Source: Methylobacter sp. (lineage in GTDB: Bacteria; Pseudomonadota; Gammaproteobacteria; Methylococcales; Methylomonadaceae). Taken from it: DNA of 17,158 nucleotides. Location of the stretch: the NCBI GenBank assembly GCA_023229605.1, contig JALNYY010000094.1:1-17158 (forward strand). The letters run 5' to 3'. This document shows, in pieces, positions 1-7,625 of the stretch. The notes below the pieces were generated by a model. The model worked only from the letters and a program-made list of their open reading frames with translations. It was not told the DNA's origin and did not search any database. Positions within the stretch are counted from its first letter, which is position 1. Every line of letters starts with the position of its first letter. A program made the translations under genes and the position numbers.

Positions 1-1
1 G

Positions 2-3000
2 CCATGGCTACCCAACAGCGACGGCCAACCGCGCCGCGCCGGGGTTGACGGCTTCGGCTTCGGCGGAACCAACGCCCATTTGGTCGTGGATCAATATCTC
101 CCCGCTTACCATGATCGATTGCCGGTACTTCCCGTAAACCCGCCAACGACACCCACGCTGGCTATCGTCGGAGTCAGCGGCCTGTTTCCCAATGCCTTGG
201 GCGGTGTTACCGGACAGTCGGCATCGGGCGGCGTCCCGCATCGTTTTGCCAAATCGGCATTGGGCTTGCCGACCGGCAAGCCGTTGCTGCCGGATGCGGT
301 CGAACAAATGGACACCGCCCAACTGTTGGCTTTACTCGCCAGCGAGCAAGCTCTGCAAGGCCTTAAGGATTGGCAGTCCATCGCCGAATCCATCGCTGTC
401 GTTGTTGGAATTGAGGGCAAGACAACGCTCGGCATCAGCGCTAACGAAATGATCTTCAAAGACCGTTTGTTCCGCCAGTTGCGCGACCGACGCAACGAGT
501 TCCCGGTTAATGACAGCGAATGGTCGGCGCTGTTGGAACAGCTCGATACCTCGATACACACCCGCAACCGTCCGTCGGGGTCTTACACCTTGCCCGGCTG
601 CATGCCTAATGTCGTCGCCGGCCGGGTAGCCAATTACTTCAATCTTAAAGGCCCGAATATGGTGATCGACAAAGGCGCCGAGTCATTAGCGCAAACCTTT
701 GAAGTTGCCACCCAGTTGCTGCGTCACGGCGACTGTAAATTGGCCTTGGTGGGCGCGATCAACGCTCATGGCGGCAATCTGGCCGCCCAGTCCAGTCCGC
801 GTCAGTCGGCAGACGGCGCAAAACCGGTCGGCGAAGCGGCGCTGATGCTGGCCGTCACAACCCTGGGCGAAGCGGCAGAGCAAGGCTGGCCGGTGCTAGG
901 CATGGTGCAGGCCGAAACTGCCGCAAGCCAATCCGACGGCATCAGTCAAGCAGTCGGCGCTACAGCGTGGGACTACCGTGGAGCCGAAGGCGTCGTTGAA
1001 TTGATGGCGGCGCTGGACCGCGTCCAATCGGGCCAGGCAACGACCTTGCGTTGGGGCGCCACCGCCAAACGGCAAATACGCCTGCTGCCCAATGGGGCAA
1101 TAAATCCTGCGGAAACCCAGCACAGCGGTTTTGTAACGGGAACCCCGATCATCAATTACACTCCGACCCTGGTGCCTGAATCACTGAGTCAGGAACGCCC
1201 CGCTCTGTCGCTAGCGAACCGACGCATTCTGTTCCTGACCGACGATCCGCAAAGCTTCCAAGCGATGGCGGCTGACGGCGGCCTGACCGGCCTCAACTAT
1301 CGGATCGTCAGCCCCATTGCGCTGCCGGGATCTACTACCTTGACCGTCGATACCACGTCCGAGTCCAGCATTGCCGACTCGCTACACGCCTTGGCCGATT
1401 TTCCTTTCGATACGCTCATCGCCGTCCGTGATTTGAGCCGTCAAACAGGAAAAGCCTTGCTGGAACAACCTTGGGATAGCCGTTTCATCGAGTTGATTTT
1501 TGCTGTTGCACAACATGCCTACGAAAACCTTAGCGCCGGCCAGGTGGTGCTGGGCGCTTTATGTTTGGGCGGAACCGATACCAACGGCCTGCTTGATCCT
1601 GAAACCGGCCTGGTTGCCGGTTTTCTCAAATCGCTAACCCGTGAACTGCCTACGGCAACCTGCCGCATAGTCCAGACCACTGCCCTTGACCTAAAAACCG
1701 GTTTGCAGGAGCTGTCTGCCGAACTCGGAGATGGATGCACCGGAGGTTTGCCGGTCGAGACCTGCTATCTTGCCGGTCGGCGTCACGTCTTAATGCTGTC
1801 CGAAAGGCCGACCTATGCAGCGCCGGGACAACCGCTACTCAGTGCGTCTTCAGTCGTAGTAGCCACCGGCGGCGGTCGCGGCGTGACCGCCGTCCTGGTC
1901 GAATCGATACTGGAAAGCATCGGCTGTACCGTAGTTCTGCTCGGACGAACCGACCTGTCGACGATACCGGCAACCGTGCTGACGATGGATGATGAAACGT
2001 TCCGGGATTACGAGACGCTTTTTTACCGCGAACAGATGGCCTTGCAACCGGGTATCCGACTGTCGGAAAGCAAACAGCGTTATCAAGCTTTAGCAGCGGC
2101 CCGAGAATTACAGGCGATTTTGAATCAATTGGGCAACCTTCGCGGAACCGTCATCTATCGTGCCGTTGACATTACCAACCAGAAGGCGGTCGATGGCGTC
2201 ATCGCCGACGTCGCCAAGGAACTGGGCCGGATTGACCTGGTTGTCCACGGCGCCGGCATTCAGACTTCGCGGCGTTTACCCAAGAAAACCTTGTATGAGA
2301 TCCGCAGCACCATCGCTACCAAGGTGTCCGGTCTGCATCACATTTACGGAGCCTGCCGGCGCCACCTGCCGAACCGGACGGTGCATTATCACTTGCTCAC
2401 CTCGGCTTTCAGCGTAATGGGCAACGACGGACAACCGGATTACGGTGCCGCCAATGAGGCCTTGAACCGGATTGCCGCGCGAATGACCGCAGACGGAGGC
2501 TCTGGCACTTGGTCGACAATTGCTTGGTTGGGTTGGGACAGCATCGGCATGACCCGAGGCTCGGAATTTGCCGCATTGGGTAGTGAGCGGCAGATTCGCG
2601 GGGTCACTGCGGAGGAAGGCAAGGCGCTGTTCCAATCGCTGTTGGCAGGGCCGCCGGCCCAACCGGTCAATGTCCTGCTGACTGCCGGCGAACTTGAGTT
2701 TTTCCAAGTCCCGCTGACCGACAGCGCCCCAACGCAGGCCGCCCCACCCGCTTGGTCGCTGTCTTTGACGGACATTCCTTTCGCGATCGGCCATCAGGTC
2801 AACGGCAGACCGACCATACCCGGCGCTTACGAGCTGGAGCTGGCGGCCCAAGCGGCAAAAACGGCGCTGCCGGAGTTGCCGGTCATCGGTTTCGACCATT
2901 GCCGGTTCCTGCGTTTCGTCAAGTTAAGCGGCGACGCGCCAACCAATCTACGCTGCCAAATTCGGGTTCTGGAGCGCACAGGTCGGCAGGCACGCGTGGA

Positions 3001-3643
3001 AGTCGTGTTGCTGTCGGACTTTGTGCATGCCTCAGGCGTCGTTCTTGAAGCCGATGTGCGTCATTTGGAATGCGAGGTGGTTTTGGGCGAATTACCGAGC
3101 GGGGCGCTGCAACCCCGAAGCCAAGGCGATCAACCTGTCGTCGGCATGACAGTCATGGATCCGTACAACGCTGACGGCGCTGCGGTTTATCACGCAGGAG
3201 TTTTTCACCACTTGCATTGGATCACCTTAGGGACGAGTGCTCACCAAGCCAATTTCCGGTTTGTCGACCACCAATACGAAGCGCTGCTGGCAAGGTATAT
3301 TACGCCGTTCTTAGCCATTGACGCTGCGCTCACTTTATCAATCCTAACCTGGAATTCGGACGGTTCCATGCCGGTCTGCGTCGCGGCTGAAATCGGTTCA
3401 ATCCGCTGGGATGCACCGTTGAATGACAACGCGCTGAATCACGCACCGCAACCGGTAACGATCACCACCAGCGCTTCCCGGCATGTCAATGGCAGGATAC
3501 TCGGCGACTGGATGGAGATCCGCACTGCCGAAAACAAAGTGCTGATGACCATAACCGGCACCGTTGCCCAGCCTTATGGCGTGGTCGACTCGGTGACCTT
3601 GTTGACCGCTGCCGCCCCAAGCAATCTGGAGGAGGTTCTGTGA
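2..3643 (+). CDS. Pfa-like polyketide/lipid synthase, C-terminal part (KS end, inactive KS-like, KR, DH); 5' partial
   Basis: The frame is open from base 2, so the gene starts left of the window; the TTG at 80 is internal. Residues are counted from base 2. Residues 1-32 are a ketosynthase tail with the motif GFGFGGTNAH. A second KS-like domain (about 51-400) begins PTLAIVGVSG. Its active-site segment reads GPNMVIDKGAESL where active enzymes have DTACSSSL, so Cys is Ala (codon at 677), and the HGTGT segment is missing. This suggests a chain-length-factor role. About 405-890 is a ketoreductase with its pseudo-Rossmann half, TGGGRGVT (622-629), a long insert typical of PfaA-type KRs, and catalytic Ser801, Tyr814 and Asn818. 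About 920-1190 is a hot-dog dehydratase with HxxxGxxxxP (His931) and Asp1107. No carrier domain lies between these domains. It probably performs elongation, keto reduction and dehydration in the cytoplasm. The product is unknown. Confidence 0.9.
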   Translation, partial: PWLPNSDGQPRRAGVDGFGFGGTNAHLVVDQYLPAYHDRLPVLPVNPPTTPTLAIVGVSGLFPNALGGVTGQSASGGVPHRFAKSALGLPTGKPLLPDAVEQMDTAQLLALLASEQALQGLKDWQSIAESIAVVVGIEGKTTLGISANEMIFKDRLFRQLRDRRNEFPVNDSEWSALLEQLDTSIHTRNRPSGSYTLPGCMPNVVAGRVANYFNLKGPNMVIDKGAESLAQTFEVATQLLRHGDCKLALVGAINAHGGNLAAQSSPRQSADGAKPVGEAALMLAVTTLGEAAEQGWPVLGMVQAETAASQSDGISQAVGATAWDYRGAEGVVELMAALDRVQSGQATTLRWGATAKRQIRLLPNGAINPAETQHSGFVTGTPIINYTPTLVPESLSQERPALSLANRRILFLTDDPQSFQAMAADGGLTGLNYRIVSPIALPGSTTLTVDTTSESSIADSLHALADFPFDTLIAVRDLSRQTGKALLEQPWDSRFIELIFAVAQHAYENLSAGQVVLGALCLGGTDTNGLLDPETGLVAGFLKSLTRELPTATCRIVQTTALDLKTGLQELSAELGDGCTGGLPVETCYLAGRRHVLMLSERPTYAAPGQPLLSASSVVVATGGGRGVTAVLVESILESIGCTVVLLGRTDLSTIPATVLTMDDETFRDYETLFYREQMALQPGIRLSESKQRYQALAAARELQAILNQLGNLRGTVIYRAVDITNQKAVDGVIADVAKELGRIDLVVHGAGIQTSRRLPKKTLYEIRSTIATKVSGLHHIYGACRRHLPNRTVHYHLLTSAFSVMGNDGQPDYGAANEALNRIAARMTADGGSGTWSTIAWLGWDSIGMTRGSEFAALGSERQIRGVTAEEGKALFQSLLAGPPAQPVNVLLTAGELEFFQVPLTDSAPTQAAPPAWSLSLTDIPFAIGHQVNGRPTIPGAYELELAAQAAKTALPELPVIGFDHCRFLRFVKLSGDAPTNLRCQIRVLERTGRQARVEVVLLSDFVHASGVVLEADVRHLECEVVLGELPSGALQPRSQGDQPVVGMTVMDPYNADGAAVYHAGVFHHLHWITLGTSAHQANFRFVDHQYEALLARYITPFLAIDAALTLSILTWNSDGSMPVCVAAEIGSIRWDAPLNDNALNHAPQPVTITTSASRHVNGRILGDWMEIRTAENKVLMTITGTVAQPYGVVDSVTLLTAAAPSNLEEVL
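3628..3635 (+). promoter_or_regulatory. Ribosome binding site for the phosphopantetheinyl transferase
   Basis: GGAGGAGG lies a few bases before the GTG at 3640 and inside the end of the synthase gene. It supports the GTG start, which overlaps the upstream stop as GTGA, over the later ATG at 3682. The arrangement suggests translational coupling. Confidence 0.7.
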
Positions 3644-4443
3644 ATAGGACGAACCGCGGCCCCAACGTCGCCTTAATCGATATGGACAGCTGCGAACACA
3701 TGTTGGCAACGGCTCACACTTGTCTCTCAGCCCGTGAAACACATTGTTGGCGACAATTCCGGCACCACCGGCGTCAGCGGGAGTGGCTGGCCGGACGTCT
3801 GGCCGCTAAAGCCCTCTTTTTGCAACGCTTAGAACGGTCAGGCTCTGCCGACTCGTCAGAGCCCCATCAAGTGCAACAGCTGACGCCATCTACATTGGCG
3901 GCGTTGCCCATGAAGGAACTGCATCAAATCGAGATTTTGGCGCCTGAGCAGGGCAAAGCGCCGCAATTGTTTTGGAAGGGATCCCCGGTGAACGGCGGTC
4001 TTTCCGTCGCTCATGCCGGCGGGCTGGTCTGCGTCGGCATAAGCCCGACCGGCGAAATAGGCATTGACGTCGAAACCTGTGAGCTTCGGGAGGCGGCCTA
4101 TTACCGCAGTTCATTCGCCGAATCCGAACACCGATGGGCGCAACAGCTGGGGGGAAGCGACCAAAACCGGAAAATTTTCGGCTACACCCTGCTTTGGGCG
4201 TTTAAAGAGTCGTTGTTCAAGACCGGCCAGCTGCCACAGCCAAGCATAGGCGCCGCAGACACGATCATTGTCGATCTACCCGATCTCATCAACGATCAAC
4301 ACTCGGATTGGTCACAGCCCAACACCGTGACCCTGCTGCCTGTTCAACTCCGTTCCAGTTCGTTGCCACGGCATCGCCATGTGCGTGCGGCTTATTGTTT
4401 CAATGGGCAGTGCGTAATTACCATTATCTATCTTTGCGTTTAA
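3640..4443 (+). CDS. Sfp-type 4'-phosphopantetheinyl transferase
   Basis: This 267-residue cytoplasmic enzyme would move the phosphopantetheine arm of coenzyme A onto the Ser of acyl carrier domains. The two family signatures are present: GIDVE (Asp143, Glu145, the Mg/CoA-binding acidic pair) and WAFKESLFK (Lys189, Glu190). The length fits the two-lobed Sfp/PfaE class rather than the short AcpS class. The start is GTG, overlapping the synthase stop by four bases. The next gene encodes three carrier domains, so the natural substrate is very likely that neighbour. This is the same pairing as PfaE with PUFA synthases. The N-terminal third is less conserved, and the first well-supported similarity starts near residue 40. 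Function is secure at family level; carrier specificity is inferred from context. Confidence 0.88.
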   Translation: MNRTNRGPNVALIDMDSCEHMLATAHTCLSARETHCWRQFRHHRRQREWLAGRLAAKALFLQRLERSGSADSSEPHQVQQLTPSTLAALPMKELHQIEILAPEQGKAPQLFWKGSPVNGGLSVAHAGGLVCVGISPTGEIGIDVETCELREAAYYRSSFAESEHRWAQQLGGSDQNRKIFGYTLLWAFKESLFKTGQLPQPSIGAADTIIVDLPDLINDQHSDWSQPNTVTLLPVQLRSSSLPRHRHVRAAYCFNGQCVITIIYLCV

Positions 4444-4477
4444 TCAACTTCTGAAAATCCATGAAAGGACTTTATTT

Positions 4478-5356
4478 ATGACGACTAACAGCACCACCTT
4501 AGACACCATTCAGCGCCTCTTTGCCGAGGTAACCCGCTATCCACGTGAGCTACTCACCCCTAATGCCGACCTGGAAGAGGACTTGGGCATTGACTCGGTA
4601 AAACTGGGCGAGATTTTGGCCGTTCTGCGCGAGCATTTTGGCCTGGAAAGCCGCCTGACCGACGACATCAGGGAAATCCGTACCATTGCGACTATCGCCG
4701 CTTTGCTTGAAGACCGGCTAGGCCGACCTCAGGCAATGCCGGCGGCACCGCCAGTCGCCGCCAGCCAAGTGCCTGCGGTAAACAATCAGCAGGATTTGCA
4801 GACTCAGGTAACCAACGTGGTAGCCGAAGTAACCCGCTACCCTATTGAACTACTGGCACCCAATGCCGATCTGGAAGAGGACTTGGGCATCGACTCGGTA
4901 AAGCTGGGCGAGATTTTGGCCGTTCTGCGCGAGCATTTTGGCCTGGAAAGCCGCCTAACCGACGACATCAGGGAAATCCGTACTATTGCGACTATCGCCG
5001 CCTTGCTTGAAAAACGACTTGACCGGCCTCAGACAGTGCAGGCTGCAGCACCGCCAGTCGCCGCCAGCCAATTGCCTGCGGTAAACAATCAGCAGGATTT
5101 GCTGGCGCAGGTAACCAACGTGGTAGCCGAAGTAACCCGCTACCCTATTGAACTACTGGCGCCTAATGCCGACCTGGAAGAGGACTTGGGCATCGACTCG
5201 GTAAAACTGGGCGAGATTTTGGCCGTTCTGCGCGAGCATTTTGGCCTGGAAAGCCGCCTGACCGACGACATTAGGGAAATCCGTACTATTGCGACTATCG
5301 CCGCCTTGCTCAAAGCTCGATGCGACCAATTGCAGACAGCCGTACTGACTGCGTAA
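4478..5356 (+). CDS. Tandem triple acyl carrier protein (3 x ACP)
   Basis: A 292-residue protein made almost entirely of three acyl carrier domains joined by Pro/Ala-rich linkers containing PPVAASQ and PAVNNQQD. Each domain has LGIDSVKLGEIL, the phosphopantetheine attachment motif; the modified serines are Ser40, Ser140 and Ser241 (codons at 4595, 4895, 5198). From the motif through IATIAALL the three copies are identical in protein sequence. The repeat pitch is about 100 residues. The ATG is preceded by AAAGGAC, and the gene starts 34 bases after the transferase, so the genes probably share one transcript. Multiple ACPs in a row are a hallmark of Pfa-type synthases, where they sit inside PfaA. 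Here they are a free-standing protein that must act in trans with the upstream synthase. Confidence in the domain call is very high; the exact pathway is unknown. Confidence 0.93.
   Translation: MTTNSTTLDTIQRLFAEVTRYPRELLTPNADLEEDLGIDSVKLGEILAVLREHFGLESRLTDDIREIRTIATIAALLEDRLGRPQAMPAAPPVAASQVPAVNNQQDLQTQVTNVVAEVTRYPIELLAPNADLEEDLGIDSVKLGEILAVLREHFGLESRLTDDIREIRTIATIAALLEKRLDRPQTVQAAAPPVAASQLPAVNNQQDLLAQVTNVVAEVTRYPIELLAPNADLEEDLGIDSVKLGEILAVLREHFGLESRLTDDIREIRTIATIAALLKARCDQLQTAVLTA
4748..5311 (+). repeat. Near-identical 261-bp direct duplication within the ACP gene
   Basis: Bases 4748-5008 and 5051-5311 (linker plus carrier domain 2, and linker plus domain 3) are equal in length and differ at only about 11 positions counted by eye. 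Several of those are synonymous third-position changes. The core of domain 1 (4523-4708) is also highly similar. The pattern indicates recent tandem duplication or gene conversion. Confidence 0.9.
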
Positions 5357-5357
5357 T

Positions 5358-5379
5358 CGCTCCATTGAGCGCCTGTTTT
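5358..5379 (+). terminator. Possible weak rho-independent terminator after the ACP gene
   Basis: Immediately after the ACP stop codon, CGCTC-CATT-GAGCG forms a perfect five-base GC-rich stem with a four-base loop, followed by CCTGTTTT. The stem is short and the T run brief, so termination may be partial. The position at the end of the three-gene unit supports the call. Confidence 0.4.
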
Positions 5380-5487
5380 AAGACGCTCGAGTAAATCAGA
5401 CGACAACAGTGGCGAAAGAGGTGTCAAACTACAAATTCGCCCTCACATCAGCAATCGTTTTGTCTAACCCGCTTAACTTAAGACCGT

Positions 5488-5525
5488 AACGCGTTGCGTG
5501 AGAATGCAGTAGCAACGCGTTGCGT
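5488..5525 (+). repeat. 12-bp direct repeat (AACGCGTTGCGT x2)
   Basis: AACGCGTTGCGT occurs at 5488-5499 and again at 5514-5525, with starts 26 bases apart. The bases after each copy are loosely similar (GAGAATGCAGTAGC versus GAGTGAAGCAGC). It lies between the ACP terminator and the cheB remnant. No function can be assigned; it may be a scar of rearrangement or a local duplication. Confidence 0.6.
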
Positions 5526-5538
5526 CGAGTGAAGCAGC

Positions 5539-5791
5539 AAGCATATGTTACTGCAACGTAGCGGCGACAGTATCAGGTTGATGTCAAAGACGGCCCGCTA
5601 GTCAACACACAGCATGAAAGAAATGCACGATGCAGGAGCCTTAAAATTTGCTCAAGATGAGGCCAGTCGTGGTCTACGGCATGCCCAAAGAAGCCGTCAA
5701 ACTAGGTGGTGTCGATGGCATTCTGCCGTTATCGGCCATTCCGCAACTGATTATGCAAGCGCCGACTCGGGCGTTGTTTAGAAAAGCCTAA
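5539..5791 (+). pseudogene. cheB: Remnant of chemotaxis methylesterase/deamidase gene cheB
   Basis: Three separate frames, read in order, give pieces of the CheB catalytic domain. KHMLLQRSGD is at about 5539-5568. After a lost base, YQVDVKDGPLVN runs to about 5606. MKEMHDAGALKFAQDEAS starts at 5614. After a frameshift at about 5668, VVYGMPKEAVKLGGVDG continues to a stop at 5789-5791. In intact CheB roughly 45 residues separate the second and third pieces, so there is also an internal deletion. The receiver domain and the N-terminal half of the esterase, with its catalytic Ser, are absent. No chemotaxis genes are visible nearby. The fragment ends 11 bases from the stop of the convergent MFS gene. 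It cannot make a working enzyme. I recognise the family from the MPKEA and AQDEAS signatures. Confidence 0.8.
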
Positions 5792-5802
5792 ATCGAATAT
5801 TC

Positions 5803-7191
5803 CTACGCCGCATCAAACTCATCATTCACCTCATCATGCTTGATATGATGTTTTTCATCGACGGCCTTGATGCCCAGGTTACAAAAGAATCCCACCAATA
5901 ATATGCCGGCCATGATCTGCATGGTCATGTTATAGGCATCGGCTTTGGGTACGCCCTGCGCTATCTGGCTTTCCCTGAGGTAATTAACCAACACAGGCCC
6001 CGCAACCCCCGCCGTGGCCCAAGCAGTCAGCAATCGGCCATGGATTGCGCCGACGTATTTCGTGCCGAAAATATCGGCCAGATAGGCCGGTATGGTCGAG
6101 AAACCGCCGCCGTACATACTCATAATCACCGCGTAGCAACCCATAAACAGCATGACGTTATTCATGCGTCCGGTATAAGGCACGATTGAATAAAGCGCAC
6201 AGCCCAGCATGAAAAAAGTGAAATAAACGTTTTTCCTGCCCAGGTAATCGGACAATGTGGACCAGAAAAAACGCCCGCCCATATTGAAGAAACTGAGCAT
6301 ACCCACAAACGCGGCGGCTTTTTCAGGCGTAATCTGATCCTTAAACATCTCCTGGCTCATCGCCGAAGCCTGGCCCAATACGCCGATTCCGGCGGTAACA
6401 TTCAAACACAACACCAGCCACAACAGGTAAAACTGAGGTGTCTTAAGCACTTGCTCGACATGCACATGGTTGTCCGTTATCAACTTAGCTTTACGCAGCT
6501 CCGGCTGAAAGTTATCAGGCAACCAGCCTTCTTCCGGCAAACGGATACTGAAGGCGCCGATCATCATGAAAACCAGATAAATACAGCCCAAGGTCACGAA
6601 AGTCTGGGCAACGCCGATCGATGCCGACGACGAAAAATACTTCATTAACAGCACGCTTAACGGCGCGCCGATCATTGCGCCGCCGCCGAAACCCATGATA
6701 GCCAAGCCGGTCGCCATGCCGCGCCGATCCGGGAACCATTTAATCAATGTCGAAACCGGCGAAACATAACCCAGCCCCAAACCGATGCCGCCCAATACGC
6801 CGTAGCCGAAATACAGCAGCCAAATTGCATGCAGCTCTACCCCAAGCGCGGCCACAAAAAAACCGGAGCTAAAGCAGAGCGCCGAACAAAACATAGTAAC
6901 GCGCGGCCCGACTTGCTCCAGCCATTTTCCGGCAAATGCGGCCGATAGCCCTAAAAACACGATAGCCAGACTGAATATCCAGCCTAGTGTGGTCAGCTTC
7001 CAATCTTCCGGCAACGATTCCGTTACGCCCAGCACCTTGGTCAACGGCAGATTAAAAACGCTGAATGCGTAAACCTGGCCGATACACAGATGCACCGCCA
7101 GTGCCGCCGGAGCAACCAGCCAGCGGTTAAAACCCGGCTTCGCAATAATTCTGTCTTTTGATAAAAAGGATGAGTCTAACCACGTGGCCAT
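5803..7191 (-). CDS. MFS transporter, oxalate/formate antiporter (OFA) family
   Basis: A 462-residue inner-membrane carrier with about 12 hydrophobic segments in two halves separated by a charged central loop (about residues 230-250). The N-terminal helix carries GQVYAFSVFNLPL, a pattern characteristic of OFA-family MFS proteins. A glycine-rich GYGVLGGIGLGLGYV segment and LIKWFPDRRGMATGLA follow, the latter being the conserved loop 4-5 region. The family includes OxlT and many uncharacterised monocarboxylate/dicarboxylate transporters, so the substrate here is unknown. The ATG at 7191 is preceded by AGGAAC (complement of 7200-7205). A TATAAT-like hexamer lies at 7216-7221 without a good -35. 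It is transcribed alone and convergently with the lipid cluster. The neighbouring genes give no substrate clue. Confidence 0.85.
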   Translation of the reverse strand: MATWLDSSFLSKDRIIAKPGFNRWLVAPAALAVHLCIGQVYAFSVFNLPLTKVLGVTESLPEDWKLTTLGWIFSLAIVFLGLSAAFAGKWLEQVGPRVTMFCSALCFSSGFFVAALGVELHAIWLLYFGYGVLGGIGLGLGYVSPVSTLIKWFPDRRGMATGLAIMGFGGGAMIGAPLSVLLMKYFSSSASIGVAQTFVTLGCIYLVFMMIGAFSIRLPEEGWLPDNFQPELRKAKLITDNHVHVEQVLKTPQFYLLWLVLCLNVTAGIGVLGQASAMSQEMFKDQITPEKAAAFVGMLSFFNMGGRFFWSTLSDYLGRKNVYFTFFMLGCALYSIVPYTGRMNNVMLFMGCYAVIMSMYGGGFSTIPAYLADIFGTKYVGAIHGRLLTAWATAGVAGPVLVNYLRESQIAQGVPKADAYNMTMQIMAGILLVGFFCNLGIKAVDEKHHIKHDEVNDEFDAA

Positions 7192-7625
7192 AGTGCTTTG
7201 TTCCTGTTATTGTTTATTATAATTATCGCCGAATAATCGCTGTGCTGCCTGGCCGCACTCAGCGTTCAAGCATCAAAAACGATTAATTTCCCGAACTACA
7301 AAAGCCGGGGTTATACCAACGGTATCTCGAAAGCTGTAGCTAAAATGGGTCGCATTGGGCAAGTCCGGCATCTAACACGGCAACGATCATATTATCAGTG
7401 GCGTTTAAATTTTCCAAAGCCAAAAACAACCGTTTCCATGTCCGAAATTGCCGGTAACGGACATATCGGTGTGCGATTTAAACAAATAAATATCGGGAAG
7501 GCGAAAGATCTGCCGTATCGGCGGACTACTCTTGTGGGAAATTGCAAGCGGGGGTGTATCGTAAATCAGCACCAAGATGGTGCAATCATCCTGGCAAATC
7601 GGCAGCAAGCACTCAAGCCGCACTA
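7192..7625. other. Intergenic region without a recognisable gene
   Basis: The left end is the 5' region of the MFS gene and includes a TATAAT hexamer on the minus strand (7216-7221). The short palindrome ATACC-AAC-GGTAT is at 7313-7325, and a hairpin is at 7438-7464. Open frames of 72 and 102 codons exist on opposite strands in 7345-7653. They overlap each other, and the plus-strand one also overlaps the end of the next gene. They resemble no family I know, so I do not call them. Confidence 0.5.
7438..7464. repeat. Inverted repeat ATGTCCG / CGGACAT
   Basis: A perfect seven-base inverted repeat, 7438-7444 and 7458-7464, flanks a 13-base spacer. It lies in non-coding sequence downstream of the small secreted-protein gene. 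There is no T tract, so it is not an obvious terminator. It could be a repeat-family hairpin or chance. Confidence 0.4.

Noticed and set aside
80..82. TTG at 80 as the start of the synthase gene
   Set aside because: The same frame is open back to base 2 and encodes the conserved ketosynthase end GFGFGGTNAH upstream of this codon, so the start is outside the window.
2276..2899. 207-codon open frame on the minus strand inside the synthase gene
   Set aside because: It lies fully within the KR-DH coding region, which has clear domain motifs in frame. The minus frame shows no recognisable motif and is a GC-driven shadow.
3398..3742. 114-codon minus-strand frame across the synthase/transferase junction
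   Set aside because: It overlaps two well-supported genes joined by a coupled stop-start and has no family features.
4478..5311. Tandem repeats as a CRISPR array or mobile-element repeat
   Set aside because: The repeats are about 300 bases, in frame and encode carrier domains; they are explained by protein domain duplication.
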